From positions 23,250,001 to 23,314,000 of the forward strand of contig NC_079884.1 in the NCBI RefSeq assembly GCF_029227915.1: a DNA stretch of 64,000 nucleotides, given 5' to 3'. Of the stretch, positions 46,614 to 59,402 are shown piece after piece. A program made the position numbers and the translations under genes. Each line of letters opens with the position of its first letter. The first letter of the stretch is position 1. A model generated the notes under the pieces. It had not been told where the DNA came from and ran no database searches. It saw nothing but the letters and a program-made list of their open reading frames with translations. The stretch is from Hydractinia symbiolongicarpus. Taxonomy: Eukaryota > Cnidaria > Hydrozoa > Anthoathecata > Hydractiniidae.

Positions 46614-47753
46614 CTACCATCCGAATAATTCGGAATGAGTAGCCTCTGATATATGTGATTTCTCACGTTTGCAGCAAATTGCCATTCGGAATGCAGCTCT
46701 CCAACGTCTATTTAGAAGTATATACAAAATCGGGTTTACTGCAGAATTAGAATAATGCAAAAGCTTGAAGTATTTCACTAAGTCAATGCTGATAAAACAA
46801 TCTGGACATCTGTAATGCTCGATATTCAACGCCATGAATGGCGTCCAGCTAATAATAAAACAACTTAGTATCAACGATAACGTAACAGCTGCTTTTAATT
46901 CTCGTTTTAAACATCTTAAACTTCCAATACTCGCCGTCCTAGCTTTTGTATATGAAACTGAAAAACCCCGTACGGATCTCGCCAGAACACTACGACCAGA
47001 AAATATGGAATTCGATCTCCTTCTGTCATCAGACACCAATGGATATTCATGTTCTCCATTCACTGTAAGTGAAATTTTCTCCGGAGAGTTATTATTGGAT
47101 AAACTACTACTGACGTAGCTTTCTCCGCGTAGACGATTTGCAGTTCTGTCAAGAGAATTCAAAGCGGTAGCGTGCTTCCTTGCCACATACCCCATAACTG
47201 TATATGCCACTATCATTATTAAGACCGGAAGAACATATGACATGAATATTATAAATAAAGTAAAGTCCCCTGCTTCAATTGCGAAAATTAAAGAGACTAA
47301 CAAAGCGGTGTATATCCACATTATTCCTACTGATATACTAGCAGTTTTGCGATTAAAATATCGACGATGCAAAAATGGCTTCTTTATTGCTATAGCCCTA
47401 TCGATGGCTACTAAAGCTAACGAATAGATGGACAAAATACTAGGTAACATATCGCATACAAGATATATCAAATCACCAAGCTTGCGGTGGTCTTTAGCTG
47501 GTCGCACACCACATAAAAATACACCGAATGAATACGGTATTGATACCACCGCAACTAGAATATCACTCGCCGATAGCGATATGATAAAAACGTTCGTTAT
47601 ATTTCGTAAAATACGGTAACGAAAGTAACAGACAAATACGATCGTGTTTCCAATTATTGCTGTTAAGGATATAAATACGTACAGGAAGAAATCCAATTTG
47701 TTTAAAGTACTTTCAAATGTGCAACTTGTAGAGATAGAACTCGTGTTGTTCAT
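46614..47753 (-). CDS. Class A GPCR, biogenic amine receptor-like
   Basis: Intronless, 379 residues, starting at an ATG. N-glycosylation sites lie at N2/N3. Key motifs are TM1 GN (N36), TM2 SASD (D64, the 2.50 Asp), TM3 D101 followed by DRA at 118-120, TM6 SWTP (W303, P305), TM7 NSAVNPILY (N340-Y344) and a helix 8 RRWRAAFR. Counting back 18 from Arg119 puts D101 at position 3.32, the amine-binding Asp of aminergic receptors. Intracellular loop 3 is long (about 195-285) and Ser/Arg-rich. The canonical TM3 Cys (3.25) is Asp94, and loop 2 (about 158-165) is short and has no Cys, so the usual disulphide is missing. Melatonin- or adenosine-like orphan receptors are the alternative. Confidence 0.9.
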   Translation of the reverse strand: MNNTSSISTSCTFESTLNKLDFFLYVFISLTAIIGNTIVFVCYFRYRILRNITNVFIISLSASDILVAVVSIPYSFGVFLCGVRPAKDHRKLGDLIYLVCDMLPSILSIYSLALVAIDRAIAIKKPFLHRRYFNRKTASISVGIMWIYTALLVSLIFAIEAGDFTLFIIFMSYVLPVLIMIVAYTVMGYVARKHATALNSLDRTANRLRGESYVSSSLSNNNSPEKISLTVNGEHEYPLVSDDRRRSNSIFSGRSVLARSVRGFSVSYTKARTASIGSLRCLKRELKAAVTLSLILSCFIISWTPFMALNIEHYRCPDCFISIDLVKYFKLLHYSNSAVNPILYILLNRRWRAAFRMAICCKREKSHISEATHSELFGW

Positions 47754-50700
47754 TCTTGTTTTTTCTCCTTCTTCTTTTTTTAATTATATTCTTATTCCTA
47801 AAAAAAGAATTTAAATACATTTGACACAAGCAGCATAGAAGGTAAATTAGTCCATACACTACAAACAAACTTTGAAAGCCAGTATTTCTATTTATAAAAC
47901 AGAACTAATTAAAACATCTGCCAGGAGATCGGATAGCTGCCTTGCCTTAAAAATATACTGAATGCTAATATTATTGTTACAAAATGATATTTCTACACCA
48001 AAGAAATATGTTCTTCTCAGTAAATGGAAGACATATTTTTGCCGCTAACTTTTCAAATGCATAGCCAAATTATTGAATCAGTTTTAAACGTACATGTGGC
48101 TTACATATATTTATACGAACCCTTTTCTTCTTCTTGAAAATGAAACACTCGCTAAATAAGAATAAAATATTTTGTCCACTTTTTTGAAAAAACTTTTTCG
48201 TCAAACAAAATAACGTAGCTAATATAATTAATTAGCCATTTTGCAAATATGATTAATTTATCAATTTGAAAAAAGGAGGAGAAATGTCCAGCCTTTATAT
48301 TGTATGTTTTGATAGATGTGATTTCAGGATCATGCTAAGACGATTCACGTAGTCATAGATATTGTGAATAGAAACTGTCCTGAATAGAATCGATGGTTAA
48401 TTTTATCACATCTTTACTTTTAGGATGAATAATGAGCTCGCAAAACTTAAGATTGACAGTTTGGTGCAGCGTATCTCTTTTTTTTTGTATTACTAACGAT
48501 GTGGTGATAAAATCAACTTCATCATTTTCCCTTTATGTTTTCTCTTTGTTGTTGAAATACAATGAATTTTTGATTTTTTTTTAAATAGTATAAAACTACT
48601 GGTTATAAATATCCCCTCATAATTAAAAAATAAGGAAAGTGAAAAAATTCACCTAATGGAAAATTTTAAATTAGAAGTATTTCATTGTAAGAAATTCACC
48701 TTAAAAGCAGTACTTCCTAATAGCGAATTTAATTCACAATTTTCATAAAAATGGCATTGACTATTAAAATTATTAATAAATAAAAATAATACAATATATA
48801 AGTAATAACAAGACATAATTAAAAATTTTTAAAAAAGATCGAAATCGCGGTATGTCAACAACAACAGAATAACAACAACAGAATAACAACAACAAAGAGG
48901 ATTAAATCCTTTCTTGCGACCCCTTCCTTGCTTTAACAAATTCACTTTCCTTTGACTTCCTCGAGAGCATGTTTTTAAGGCAGATTATTTCTGTTGTTTT
49001 TAACAAAATATTAAGGGAAAATATTTATTATTGAATATAAAAAACAAAAATTAAAACACAAAATAACAAAAATAAAACGAATTAGTCAAACAAAATACAC
49101 TATAAACCTGGGTTCTGGCATGTATTGTTGAAAACATGAACTGTCTTTGAAATATGTTTTCTATAAAAGCAATAGAGTTGTTGATTTTTGTACTTAGTTG
49201 AAACATAGACAGCTGCAAATGAAGATGAAAAAAACATAACATAAACAAAAGATTGTTAACATTTTAGGATATGTTGTGTAATTTAGAATTGACCTGATAA
49301 CTAATAAATAAATTGGTTACATTTCCAGCTAAAACATCTTGTTACTAAGTTTTATGGTTAAATAAAAAAGAAAAGAAAATTCTAAATCAGAAGATGTTGT
49401 GATAAAATCTTCCCTGACACCGCGTATTATTTTTTGTAAATTAAAACAGGTGGAATGTAGCTATCTACCTTGCTATGTTTATAGAAGAGAAACGGTATAC
49501 GGGAAAAAAGTCAACAGAAAAAAAAGCGAGTGTGTTCCTAAGAAACACTGTCAAGAGAATTAAGACGTAAGAAAAACGAAGCTTTATTAAGATGGATTAA
49601 AAAATTATTTCGTTAGGTTGGGGTCACTAAGTGTTACGCTAAAGGATAGGAATATAGTGGATTAAAATACATTGATCACTTATTTAATTTTTAAATGACT
49701 TCTTAGCACTCAAATGCAACGGAAATGCATCCATTCCTTATTTCTGACAAAACGATTCCATTTATTTACTCAGAGCTTAAAAATGAATTAATTTTTCTTA
49801 TGTGCACAGAAGGAGAATTAAATTTTTAAAATAGACATTTTGATTGCGACTTAAGCAACAATGCCACCACTTCCAAATGAGCTTGTGTTGAGTGCCTCGT
49901 GGTTGAAATGAAAAAATCCTTAGAAAACATACCACCAAAACTTTTGTTAACAATATACGACTGGTGAAAAGAATGTTAAAAGATTCCTGTTCCAATAAAA
50001 ACTAAAAAACATCAGAAGTCTGTCCATGCGATGTTAATATTACAATTTTAATTGGATTTTTAACCACAAGCTTTTGAACAGCATGGCTCTTAACAAATAT
50101 TAAAACACAGACCAATATCCACTGGAATAGTATCCTAAAAGTATTGCTCAAACTCGTGTCTTTTCTCTACAACTTGTTGATAATAGAACATACCATCAGT
50201 AACAAATAATGTTAATTGTATAGTCTCAACCTTGCATTTAAAATGCTACAAATTATTAAAAACTTCGAACATCAGTCCAAACAAAATCCTACGACAGATA
50301 TAAATACATAATAACTTTAGAACACTTAAACACTTGTCCAAATATTGATAGCTGAGACAGAAGTATATAACACAAACATTGAACATTTTAAGACAGATGT
50401 AGAAGAACGGCGAAGGATATGTGAACATGGGCAAAGTTTCCAAAACACAAGTGGCTCCATTTGTCAAATAACAAAGTTGAAAATTTCTTCTTAATTCTTC
50501 GTCTACTGTAATAAAGCATGGAACTATCTGGTCTTACCTGGCATACTATTGTAACCCTATTTAGACCTATACTTTTCGGGCTCCTTCAGCTCTGGGTAGG
50601 GGAGCTCCATTTTATTATCTCTTAAGCAGAAAAAGCTGTGGATATAAAAGTCTGCATGCACATAGCTCTGTATAAGATAAATAAAATTCACAAAATAATT

Positions 50701-52756
50701 TTGATAACGTCAATGATTTCAAGACGTCATCTTTTTTTAAATTTGAGATATTTTATCTAATATCTTACTCAACTCTTTGCACATCGTTGGAAGTCAAAAA
50801 TATGAGTAATAACAGTAAAAAGTGACATTTTGATTACCTGGTCTGTTATCACCCTCCCCCCTTACATGGGGGTTGCAATGACAACCATAAGAGGCAAATA
50901 CTTATAATAGAAACCTACAAAAAGTCAAAACATTTTAACGTTCACCTCTTACTAGTTCAAAAAAGGAAGCCTGCAATATGGATAAAAACTTTTGTTACAT
51001 GAGTTTAGTATTTTAGACTAGTTTACACCCTTTGTTACTAATACCAATGATATCTTTTCCGCATAAACGCCCCTTTACACCCTACGAATTGTTTTATTTC
51101 TTTATCTTTTCTTTTAATCTCTTTGTACTTTTTGCATTTTTTTGCGCGATGCTTCAAATTTGATAAATATTTTCAAAGATGATATTTCAAAGACAAAACA
51201 TAGATAAAAAAATCTGATTTTAAAATTATTTTTCCTCTTTCAAAACATACTGCCTCCCATGCTATGCTATTTTATCACTTCTTTTCAAAACAAAATTACA
51301 GTTACCATGACAACTAAAATGTTGTTTGTTTCACGACATTAGCTGATTTTGCTAAGTTTGTTTAATCAGATCCCAAGTTAGAGAAAATATATTTATCCAA
51401 GCAAGATATTTCTCATTTATTTGGCACCTTGAATAAAATATTGAAATTACGAAATGCTCTCGTTAACAAAAATAAGGACATGATCTTCACATCAAAGTTT
51501 TACTTTTTTAACAAACAAAGCATTTTTTGGTCCAAAAATAGTAGTAATGATCTCTCGGCCACAACATATAATTTATCACAAAATTTGCTATGACATGTCT
51601 CACAATAATGGAAGAGGACATTCTTTCTACATAACTTACCTTACCTATGTGGAGCAGACAAAAGGGGTGGCTTTACAAAGTGACAATTATATTATAAAAA
51701 AAAGAGTTAAAATCTGATTAAAAGTCAATATTCGTCAATATTACGAAAACCAGCCTTAAACAAAAAAATGACAGCATTTGCCAAACACCACACCACTATT
51801 TCGTTTTAAATGGATAAATGATACGACGTATTATTTCGCTTACTATAACTACTTATAGCACAGTTTAACATTACTATGCTAACTTTATCGACCATATTCT
51901 AATCCACCTAACAAATAGTAACAAAAGATATTAAAAAAAGAGCTTGCATTTACTATCAATTTGTGAGCGTGCATAAAAAGAAAATAGCTTCGACATACCG
52001 TTCCCTTTAATTAAATGTCCATTTAGATGTCCACACAAATCCGCCAGGTTTAAAATTCATGTAATCCTGCCAATCGAATTACGATGGCAAAAATAGCTGA
52101 AAACAAATTACGTGTTTGTTTACGTTGATAAAAAGCTTAAAACGCTTTTTAAATTGAAGTCTCTTTATAAAATCTGCCGAAAATCTAAAAGCCAGTTAAA
52201 CATTACGAAAAAAAATCACGAATATTTGTAAGCCTAGTTTTAATGTGTTATTTTTTTCTCTTTCAATTCGCATCATTTCGTTTCCACCACATATTTGTCC
52301 AACTTGATCACTATCTTCCAATGTAATATTTTGAAAATGAAAGTTGATAAAACAAAATCCCATTTAAGGATTATTGTTTCTCTTTCGTAATATCCTTACT
52401 GCTTTATATAATATGCTATTTTATTGTTTTCTTTAAATCAAAATTATGGCTGCCATTTCAACCACAATGTTGTTTATTTAACGGCGACATTTTTTTATCT
52501 TGCAAATCTAGTAAAAAACACTAAAGATAAATAAAAACGTTATAGCAGTGTCTTAGGACGTTATTACCGTTGCATAGAGCACGAGATTTTATTTATAAAA
52601 ACCTTGTTTATGAGAACAATAGCTTAAAAATTAGCCAGAAATTAAGACTGCATTTAATAGATATTCATGCTCAGTTGATAACAAAAAGATCAAACGAAAC
52701 CTTAGGTTATGTTATCTGTCTAGTCCATTTTGCATTCTCGTTGGTAAACAATCAGC
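47754..52756. other. Long intergenic stretch
   Basis: Five kilobases of AT-rich sequence with no supportable gene. It includes a CAACAACAGAATAACAACAA imperfect repeat at about 48857-48895. The upstream end should hold the promoter of the GPCR at 47753. Confidence 0.3.
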
Positions 52757-53101
52757 TTAAGTTATGTTGACGTCACAAATGCAAATACGGTTTATCCATG
52801 CTCTGATAAGAACACTGAAATAACACGCATGGCTTTTAGGATAAGAGCACATCAATTTCACTAAAAATTCAGACTTTTTCGACTTGCTTAGGTGTGTTGA
52901 TTTTTTTTGGTTCAATACATCTTTGCAAAACAACTGTCTTGTTATATCATCAAAAACTCTGCATGCAAATTCATTTTTATGTCTTTTATAGATAATCTTC
53001 GCAGAAAACACGGTAATAGAAATTAAGTAAGTATCGGAAAGTTTACCGTCATTCGAGACGACACTGGCTCCTTCTCCCATCCGACTGTAACTGTGTTTCA
53101 T
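52757..53101 (-). CDS. Possible small ORF, unassigned
   Basis: An ATG-initiated frame of 114 residues beginning MKHSYSRMGEGASVVSNDGK. It has balanced amino acid use and is the longest frame in a large gene-poor interval. A GTAAAC within codons 19-20 could be a splice donor, which would make only the first 18 or so residues a first exon. I recognise no domain, and no neighbour supports it. Confidence 0.2.
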   Translation of the reverse strand: MKHSYSRMGEGASVVSNDGKLSDTYLISITVFSAKIIYKRHKNEFACRVFDDITRQLFCKDVLNQKKSTHLSKSKKSEFLVKLMCSYPKSHACYFSVLIRAWINRICICDVNIT

Positions 53102-53169
53102 TACCGCCAGAAATGCGTGTGGTAATTCTCTAACATGTTTGAAAATGGGCTGATAACACTATATTTAAA

Positions 53170-53247
53170 GTGCGTCAGAGAGGGGACACGAACCTAAAAC
53201 CTTATGATTACAAGCCGAATGCGCTACCACTACACCATCACCCCATT
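53170..53247 (-). mobile_element. tRNA-derived SINE-like head, copy C
   Basis: On the minus strand GGGGTGATGGTGTAGTGGTAG contains an A box (TGGTGTAGTGG) and TAGGTTCGTGTCC a B box. The middle GGCTTGTAATCATAAGGT resembles the same part of copy A. The acceptor ends do not pair, so this is not a functional tRNA. Confidence 0.55.
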
Positions 53248-56200
53248 ACTGTAATATCTTGCAAAAACAGTTTTCACTAAGAAATAGATTCTTTCGTTGA
53301 CGTGAGATGTGGTCATGCGAAATTGTGACGATTTGAAAAATTTTTATTTGCGGTTATGAAACCCGCCTTAAATGTCAAATAAATGTTTGAGAGAGATTAG
53401 GAAATGTTTGATAATCTTTAAAACAAAGATAAATATTGGAACAACTGATGCCTGTATTTTACAACTATGAGCTGTTTGTCTTCTAGGTTATGTTTGGCCT
53501 GAAAATCTTTTAAGAAGACGTTTCCGTCCGTTGGAAAGTTTTTTAAGCGTTGTTGATTTTTTGATTTCAGCTATTGCAAAGCTTATGATTAAAAAAATGT
53601 TCCTCTCACACATGCCCTTGTCTAATCCAGTTCGTTAGTTAGAATTTTTTTTGACAGTAAAAATAATAATCATTTATTTCGGTTACGTGATTCTTCTCTG
53701 AAATTGAAATTTATGTGATGTATAAATACAGTGGAAATCATGTCTTGAAATAAAATCGAATAACACAAGAAAAACACGAAGATAGAAACAGATATTGAAT
53801 AGATAAATAAAAAAAAACACTAATAAAAGAAGAAAGACAGATTAGAAAAATATATATCCAATGCAAATTGTAGAAACTATAACCAAACTTTAAAAAATAA
53901 ACTTAATTACAAATAAACAAATAAAACAGATGAGGAACAACCCAAAAAAATGAGAGAGAAAAAACTTTTATGTTAACAAACAAATATCCAGACATGGCAT
54001 GAAATATGTAATGATGTGAAAGTTCAATTAACAACATTCCTGCATCAAAATATAGTACCAAATATTAGAAAAAATCAACTAGCTTCAGGTTGGCAGTATT
54101 CCTCTTCACCAGGACCAATGTTGCAAATCATGTCGTATTTTCCTGCCAGTGATTATTACGTATGACACGAGCAATGAAGAAATCCATATATTACCCAATA
54201 CAGCGAGAATAGTGGCTTGTAACTAGCTAGCTAATTAGCTAACTAAGACTTTACTGCAGTCAAATAGTAGATCTGGAGTCAAAACATATATAGAACAACT
54301 TACCTAGCCTTATACGTGACACATGGATTGAATATGTATTGAGAATACCAGAATACGCATTTAAAACAGCTTTCAAAAGTAAACACACATGCTTCAATCC
54401 AATATTTACACAGTTGGACGCGCCAGCCTCCTCAAGTTGTTAGCATATATAATAATAAATTTTACCTCACAGTGGCAGTGTTTAAGTATCGTATTACCTT
54501 GGAAGTTCCGACGATGCTCCTTCTGGAACCTTCCGGAGATGCATGTTGAGTGTAACAGGCAATTAAGAAGTAAGAAAAAGCTATAAGTTAAATATGCGAT
54601 CTGGAATAATGAAACAGTTACTTCAATGAGAATCTCATTTTGGGCTTTTAAACAGGATGTATGTATTAATCCATTAGCAATGCTTAACGACTTCTTAAGT
54701 CTCACTTAAGATAATATCGCACTAATACCCCAAACACAAATGCGATTTTTTGACCTACGCCGAATTGAATAAGATTTGTATATTCGAAAAGTTCGTGTTG
54801 CCAACAAAAAGTTAGTTAGCATTGGATTACCGCCATTTAATGATTTCTTTGTATTTCAGTGTTTGTAGTAAAAGAGTAAATTTAATTGGATATAAAAGAA
54901 CCAAACACCGCCTTTATAATTCACATTTACTGTCATCATTGCATTTTAGATGTCTATTATGTAAGCATGTCTATAAAGAAACATCTCGCCAGAAATACAC
55001 CTGTGAACAAAAAACTATTTTAATCCACTACAAAATTCAGGCTGATTTCATTTCTTATGCTTTTCATATAGGCCACTTACCCTGCGACGTGATCTTGTGA
55101 CGAGAACAATGGACATGGGCAGTCACTCCTATAAATAGTTTTTTTAAAAAAAGATTATATAGCTAATAAATTAATTTCAGTGTCTTTAGGATCTCGCGCA
55201 TCAAAATATCTTTATGAATTTCAATAATAGCCATTTTAACTAAATTGGTGACAACTTACAAAGAGATTAGAACCAATTAGATTTCAGGTCGGCCGTGATG
55301 TCTCGTCAAGTCAATAAAATAAAACCTCCATGTGTTTTAACAACAGATTTCTTTTCCACCAGGAAAGAAATTATCATGGTAACAAAAATTGATAATTTTG
55401 TATATCGTGATTTGAAAACCACCTTATTTGATTCATAATCTGCAAAACAAGGTACAACCAATTGGCATGTAGCTTAACAAGCAAATAGTTATCAGTAGTT
55501 TTCCTTACACTTCTAGGCGGACGCCAGTATATAAGATATCCTCTAAGGGTTCATGCACATGTAAATAAACGTTCATTTAACCAACCACCCCATCCCTCAG
55601 GTTAAGTCACACTTTGACCCATCCACCCATCCATCCACTTGCTATATGGATAACACCATGTGGTACACGCTTTTTTATAAGAACAATTCGATAAGTCTAA
55701 GCCTAAAATTAAGAACAAAATAAGAACAACAACAGATTAATTAATGTTTTCCAAACTAAGGACGACCAGGATGATTTTGAAGCCAGCATTTAAAGAATTG
55801 CTCTTCTTTTATCTGCAATAACTGTAAAATATTATTAGAATTGGCTCAATTATTCATAAACACAAATATAGGGCTTCATTTGCAACACTAATTTTTCAAA
55901 TAAATACAAAAAATTTGTATAAATCTATGATAAAAAATTCCATAACAAAAAAAAATGAGGCTAAATTCTGGAGTTGTATTTTAGTATTAAGGAAAGAACA
56001 AGAGTAAATCAGGCTGAAAAGGCTCGAAAGTTCGGAACAGTCCGCCTCACACCAGATTTCGCTGATTCTAAAAAGCCTAATTCAAAAGTGTAAGAATTAC
56101 CATAGCAAAAATGTAATATTCCATGAAAAGGATCTTTCGTTTGCTAGCCAAGTTATATCACTTTAGTTGTTTCGTGAGACTATTTTCAAAACAATGTGTT

Positions 56201-56559
56201 TTTCATCGAAACACAAACATAATTATAGAGATAAGAATATTAACCTTACAATGATATAAGGCTATGAGGAGCTTATCGTGACTCCATAGCTGGTAAAACA
56301 TTCTATCGATGATTGTTTTACAACACGTTGAAAAAGATCTGTTATTTATTCTGCGAAAACAAAATATTTTTATTTACAACCGTTTTTTTAAACAGAAGAA
56401 GAGCATGTCTTTTTCTCATTGTAAAAAAGCGTTAAATTTTTATTTATTTTTAAGTCCCCTAAAATAATATTTTTTTTCAATAATATAACTAATTTGATTA
56501 TTTCTTAAGCTAAAAGAAACAAGTTTTATGCAGTCTACATTGCCTCTTTAAATAATTGA
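53248..56559. other. Gene-poor stretch with possible terminal exons
   Basis: Three short splice-bounded frames can be read. One is on the plus strand, 55985-56093 (acceptor TTGTATTTTAG; IKERTRVNQAEKARKFGTVR then 15 residues to a TAA). Two are on the minus strand: 55812-55756 (IKEEQFFKCWLQNHPGRP, stop) and 54142-54075 (KYDMICNIGPGEEEYCQPEA, Ser, stop). None has a supported upstream exon, and I do not assign a product. Confidence 0.2.
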
Positions 56560-56765
56560 ATGAATAAATGATTGAATAAATGAATGAATGAATGAATGAA
56601 TGAATGAATGAATGAATGAATGAATGAATGAATGAATGGATGAATGAATGAATGGATGAATGGATGAATGGATGAATGGATGAATGGATGGATGAATGAA
56701 TGAATGAATGAATGAATGAATGAATGAATGAATGAATGAATGAATGAATGAATAAATTAACTAAT
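56560..56765. repeat. (TGAA)n microsatellite, about 200 bp
   Basis: About 45 near-perfect GAAT units with GGAT interruptions clustered in the middle (about 56636-56692). Confidence 0.95.
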
Positions 56766-57090
56766 GAATAAGAACAAGAAAAAGAAGAAAATAGATTTTT
56801 TCATCAGTACCAACTTTAAAAATCTTTATTTTTTTTAAACCAAGTTGTTTAAATTACTCCTAAATGATTTTTAAACGACAAATAGTTTTTTCTTTCCTAA
56901 AAAACAATATTTATATCGAAATATATTGTACAGTCTATCATGGAAGCTCCTCCCATTCGCACGATAGAATATATAAAACACTATATAATGAACAACTGCA
57001 GACTGAAACAATAAATAGATATCGTCTGAACATCTTAAGATGTCACAGTTCTTCCAAACAAATACCTAAACGTATATATTTAAATTCATT

Positions 57091-57298
57091 GCTACAATCC
57101 TAGACCAAATATGACGCAAATTGCTTTACACTTGTCCACTTCCACTGATATCGCCTCCTCCACCGCCTATATTAAAGTTACATGTCAGTTTACAGATCAA
57201 AACCAGTAGCTAAGCTCAACACTGATCTTAAGGGGAAGGGTACACAAAATTCGCAGTCAAATTCACATTTTCCCACTTATTTTGTCTAGGATTGTAGA
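57091..57298. mobile_element. MITE-like element, CTACAATCCTAG family
   Basis: CTACAATCCTAGACCAAAT at the left (57092) matches the complement of ATTTTGTCTAGGATTGTAG at the right. The minus-strand frame 57419-57228 reads across its right end, which makes that frame doubtful. Confidence 0.7.
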
Positions 57299-58827
57299 TG
57301 ACCTTTATCACAAAGAATTTGTATGCCAATTCTTTGTAAGAGACTTGACAACCTGCATATCGACCACCAATAACAACCCTTAACACTTCTTTACCCAACC
57401 AGTTATTGTTGGGTTCCACTTTTTGTTACTTAACCAGTCAAAGTTAATTTTCAAGTCGTCTCCAGTTTTGTAAATAAAATCCACTCATTGTGATAACTTC
57501 TCAACAAACGTTTAACAAATTCAATAAAGAAAACATTTTTATGGGATCTAAAATTTCCAGCCTTATTTCATTACTGTTAATGAGAACATTTAAAAATCCG
57601 TTTGATAAATTTATACAATCTATTTTCACGGTGTGTCAACAACAAAAAAGAAATTTGGAAGAGGAGTTGGAAGAGAAGAGTTAGCCGTTGGAAATCACTG
57701 AAAAGGTGATTTTACTTTTCGGCAATAGTAGTAAAGAGAATTGATGACATCAATGTTGGAACCGTAAATAATAAAAAAATCACCTCGTTATTAAGTCAGT
57801 TTATTTAGAAATAATTTTTATTTCATGCTGCCGCGAAATCACCAGGATATAATTTAAATAAAAAAATTTAACAAATCATTTTTATGATTATGCAATTGCC
57901 GCACTTACAGTCTTTTTTTATGTTGTAAATAATTTATAATTTTTGTTGTTGTTGTTGTTGTTCAAAATTTCGGTAAAAGTGGGCAGAGCTGAATTCCTTT
58001 TAACCAGCTTATATGCTTGTTAATATAAAATCTTAAAACTTCTTTGTATGTGTTTTATAAGTTTGGTAAAACCAATTCACCATTTCTCCTTATTTGTGAT
58101 ACATTTAAAAAATGAAGAAAGCAAATGGCGTTAATGATATGCAATCATTTTATTCTGCGATGGGTCCTTGAAATCAGTAATAATCACTTATATCAATCTT
58201 GTGTTGAATTTCCTGTGGAAGATATCTTTAGATTTTTTGGTTTTTTGAGATATAAAACTTGAAAGGTTTGCTAAAATTATAACAGCATAGACTAGATGCT
58301 GAGAAACATTTGCTGGTATAAATTATAATCAGGAAAAAAGTATTAACATTCCTGTAAATATGTTTATAAAAATCAGGGGCTGAAAACATGTTTACATCAC
58401 AACATGTTTTAATAACCCATAAGGTCCATTAAATAAGCTGTGCTGTGCCGACCCAAGGCTTATGTACGATTGATCACGCCGAGGTTTGGCATACTGTTCT
58501 ATAGGAACAAGCCAAGCCGATCCCATCGAAATTTCAACGATAGTACCTGTTTAACAACAATTTTTTGCTAAATAAGCAATTTTACATCGCGATGCGCATT
58601 ATTTAGCACAGTTCGGCTCTTTATTTCGTTTCATACAGTCGGCACGGTTCGCTAGATATTGGTTTTATAAGTTTGTAAGCTTAGATAATGGACAATAAAT
58701 GTATAATGTTAAACCTACCTTTGCTAGAATGACTTCAACGGTTCTGTTATAACCAGGACGCGTTTCTATGAGTTACTATTAAGTTAAAAAAAACTTTTGT
58801 TTTTGACAGCCACTTTATATTAACGTA
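57299..58827. other. Intergenic
   Basis: A (GTT)n run at about 57943-57961. At about 58441-58655 an imperfect inverted pair (GTGCTGTGCCGAC and AGTCGGCACGGTTCG) may bound an old element. No gene is visible. Confidence 0.3.
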
Positions 58828-59240
58828 TTAGTCGGTGGCCCGTGGATAAACTTAATTACTGCATTTCGTTTGTATCGCTACTGCGGCTACCATTTTGAGT
58901 GACACACAGACAGACGTATACGGTTGTTTTAATATAGCCTAGTCGTTGGCTGTGGGAAAATTCACGGGTACGCCCGTCTTATATATTTACACGTAGCAAT
59001 AAAGTGGATAAAAATATATTTCATTTGATATCCGTGTTTCCGTAACATAATTTTCTAACTCAGCGGGGGGTCCGCGCAGAGACAGACAGACGGAATACGG
59101 CTATTATTATAGAGACTAGTCGGGGATGGTGGATAAATCCACGGGTTTGATTATTCTTTATATGCAGCATTTCGTGTATCTCTCTACTTGAGGTACCATG
59201 TTGCACAGAGACAGACAGAAAGCGGCAGTTGTTATACAGA
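58828..59240 (-). mobile_element. Tandem array of three short Helitron-like units
   Basis: Units are 58828-58938, 58939-59115 and 59116-59240. On the minus strand the ends are CTAA, CTAG and CTAG. The junction at 59115/59116 reads CTAG directly followed by TCTCTATAATAATAGCCG. The array is flanked by host A and T. The units differ in their interiors but share the hairpin and the CAGACAGAC block. Confidence 0.7.
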
Positions 59241-59402
59241 TAAAAGCATACAGATTCAGAGAGTAAGTTAATTAAATACTTAAAATTTTTAACTCAAAGC
59301 TTAACTCGATTCTTTGAAGAAAATTCAAGTATACAGTCGTTACCCCGTATATATCGCATTTGTTCCGAAATTTGTGACAGACAATATATGGTATAACTGT
59401 TG

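Noticed and set aside
46834-47118. Plus-strand frames antisense to the GPCR
   Set aside because: Shadows of the receptor coding sequence.
53170-53247. Possible functional tRNA gene on the minus strand
   Set aside because: A and B boxes are present, but the acceptor stem ends do not pair and the T stem is imperfect; it fits a SINE head better.
56560-56765. Regular repeat that might suggest a CRISPR-like array
   Set aside because: It is a 4-bp microsatellite without spacers; the window is eukaryotic and no cas gene is present.
57228-57419. Minus-strand frame of 63 codons
   Set aside because: It starts at GTG, has a stop three codons upstream and runs through the terminal repeat of a MITE.
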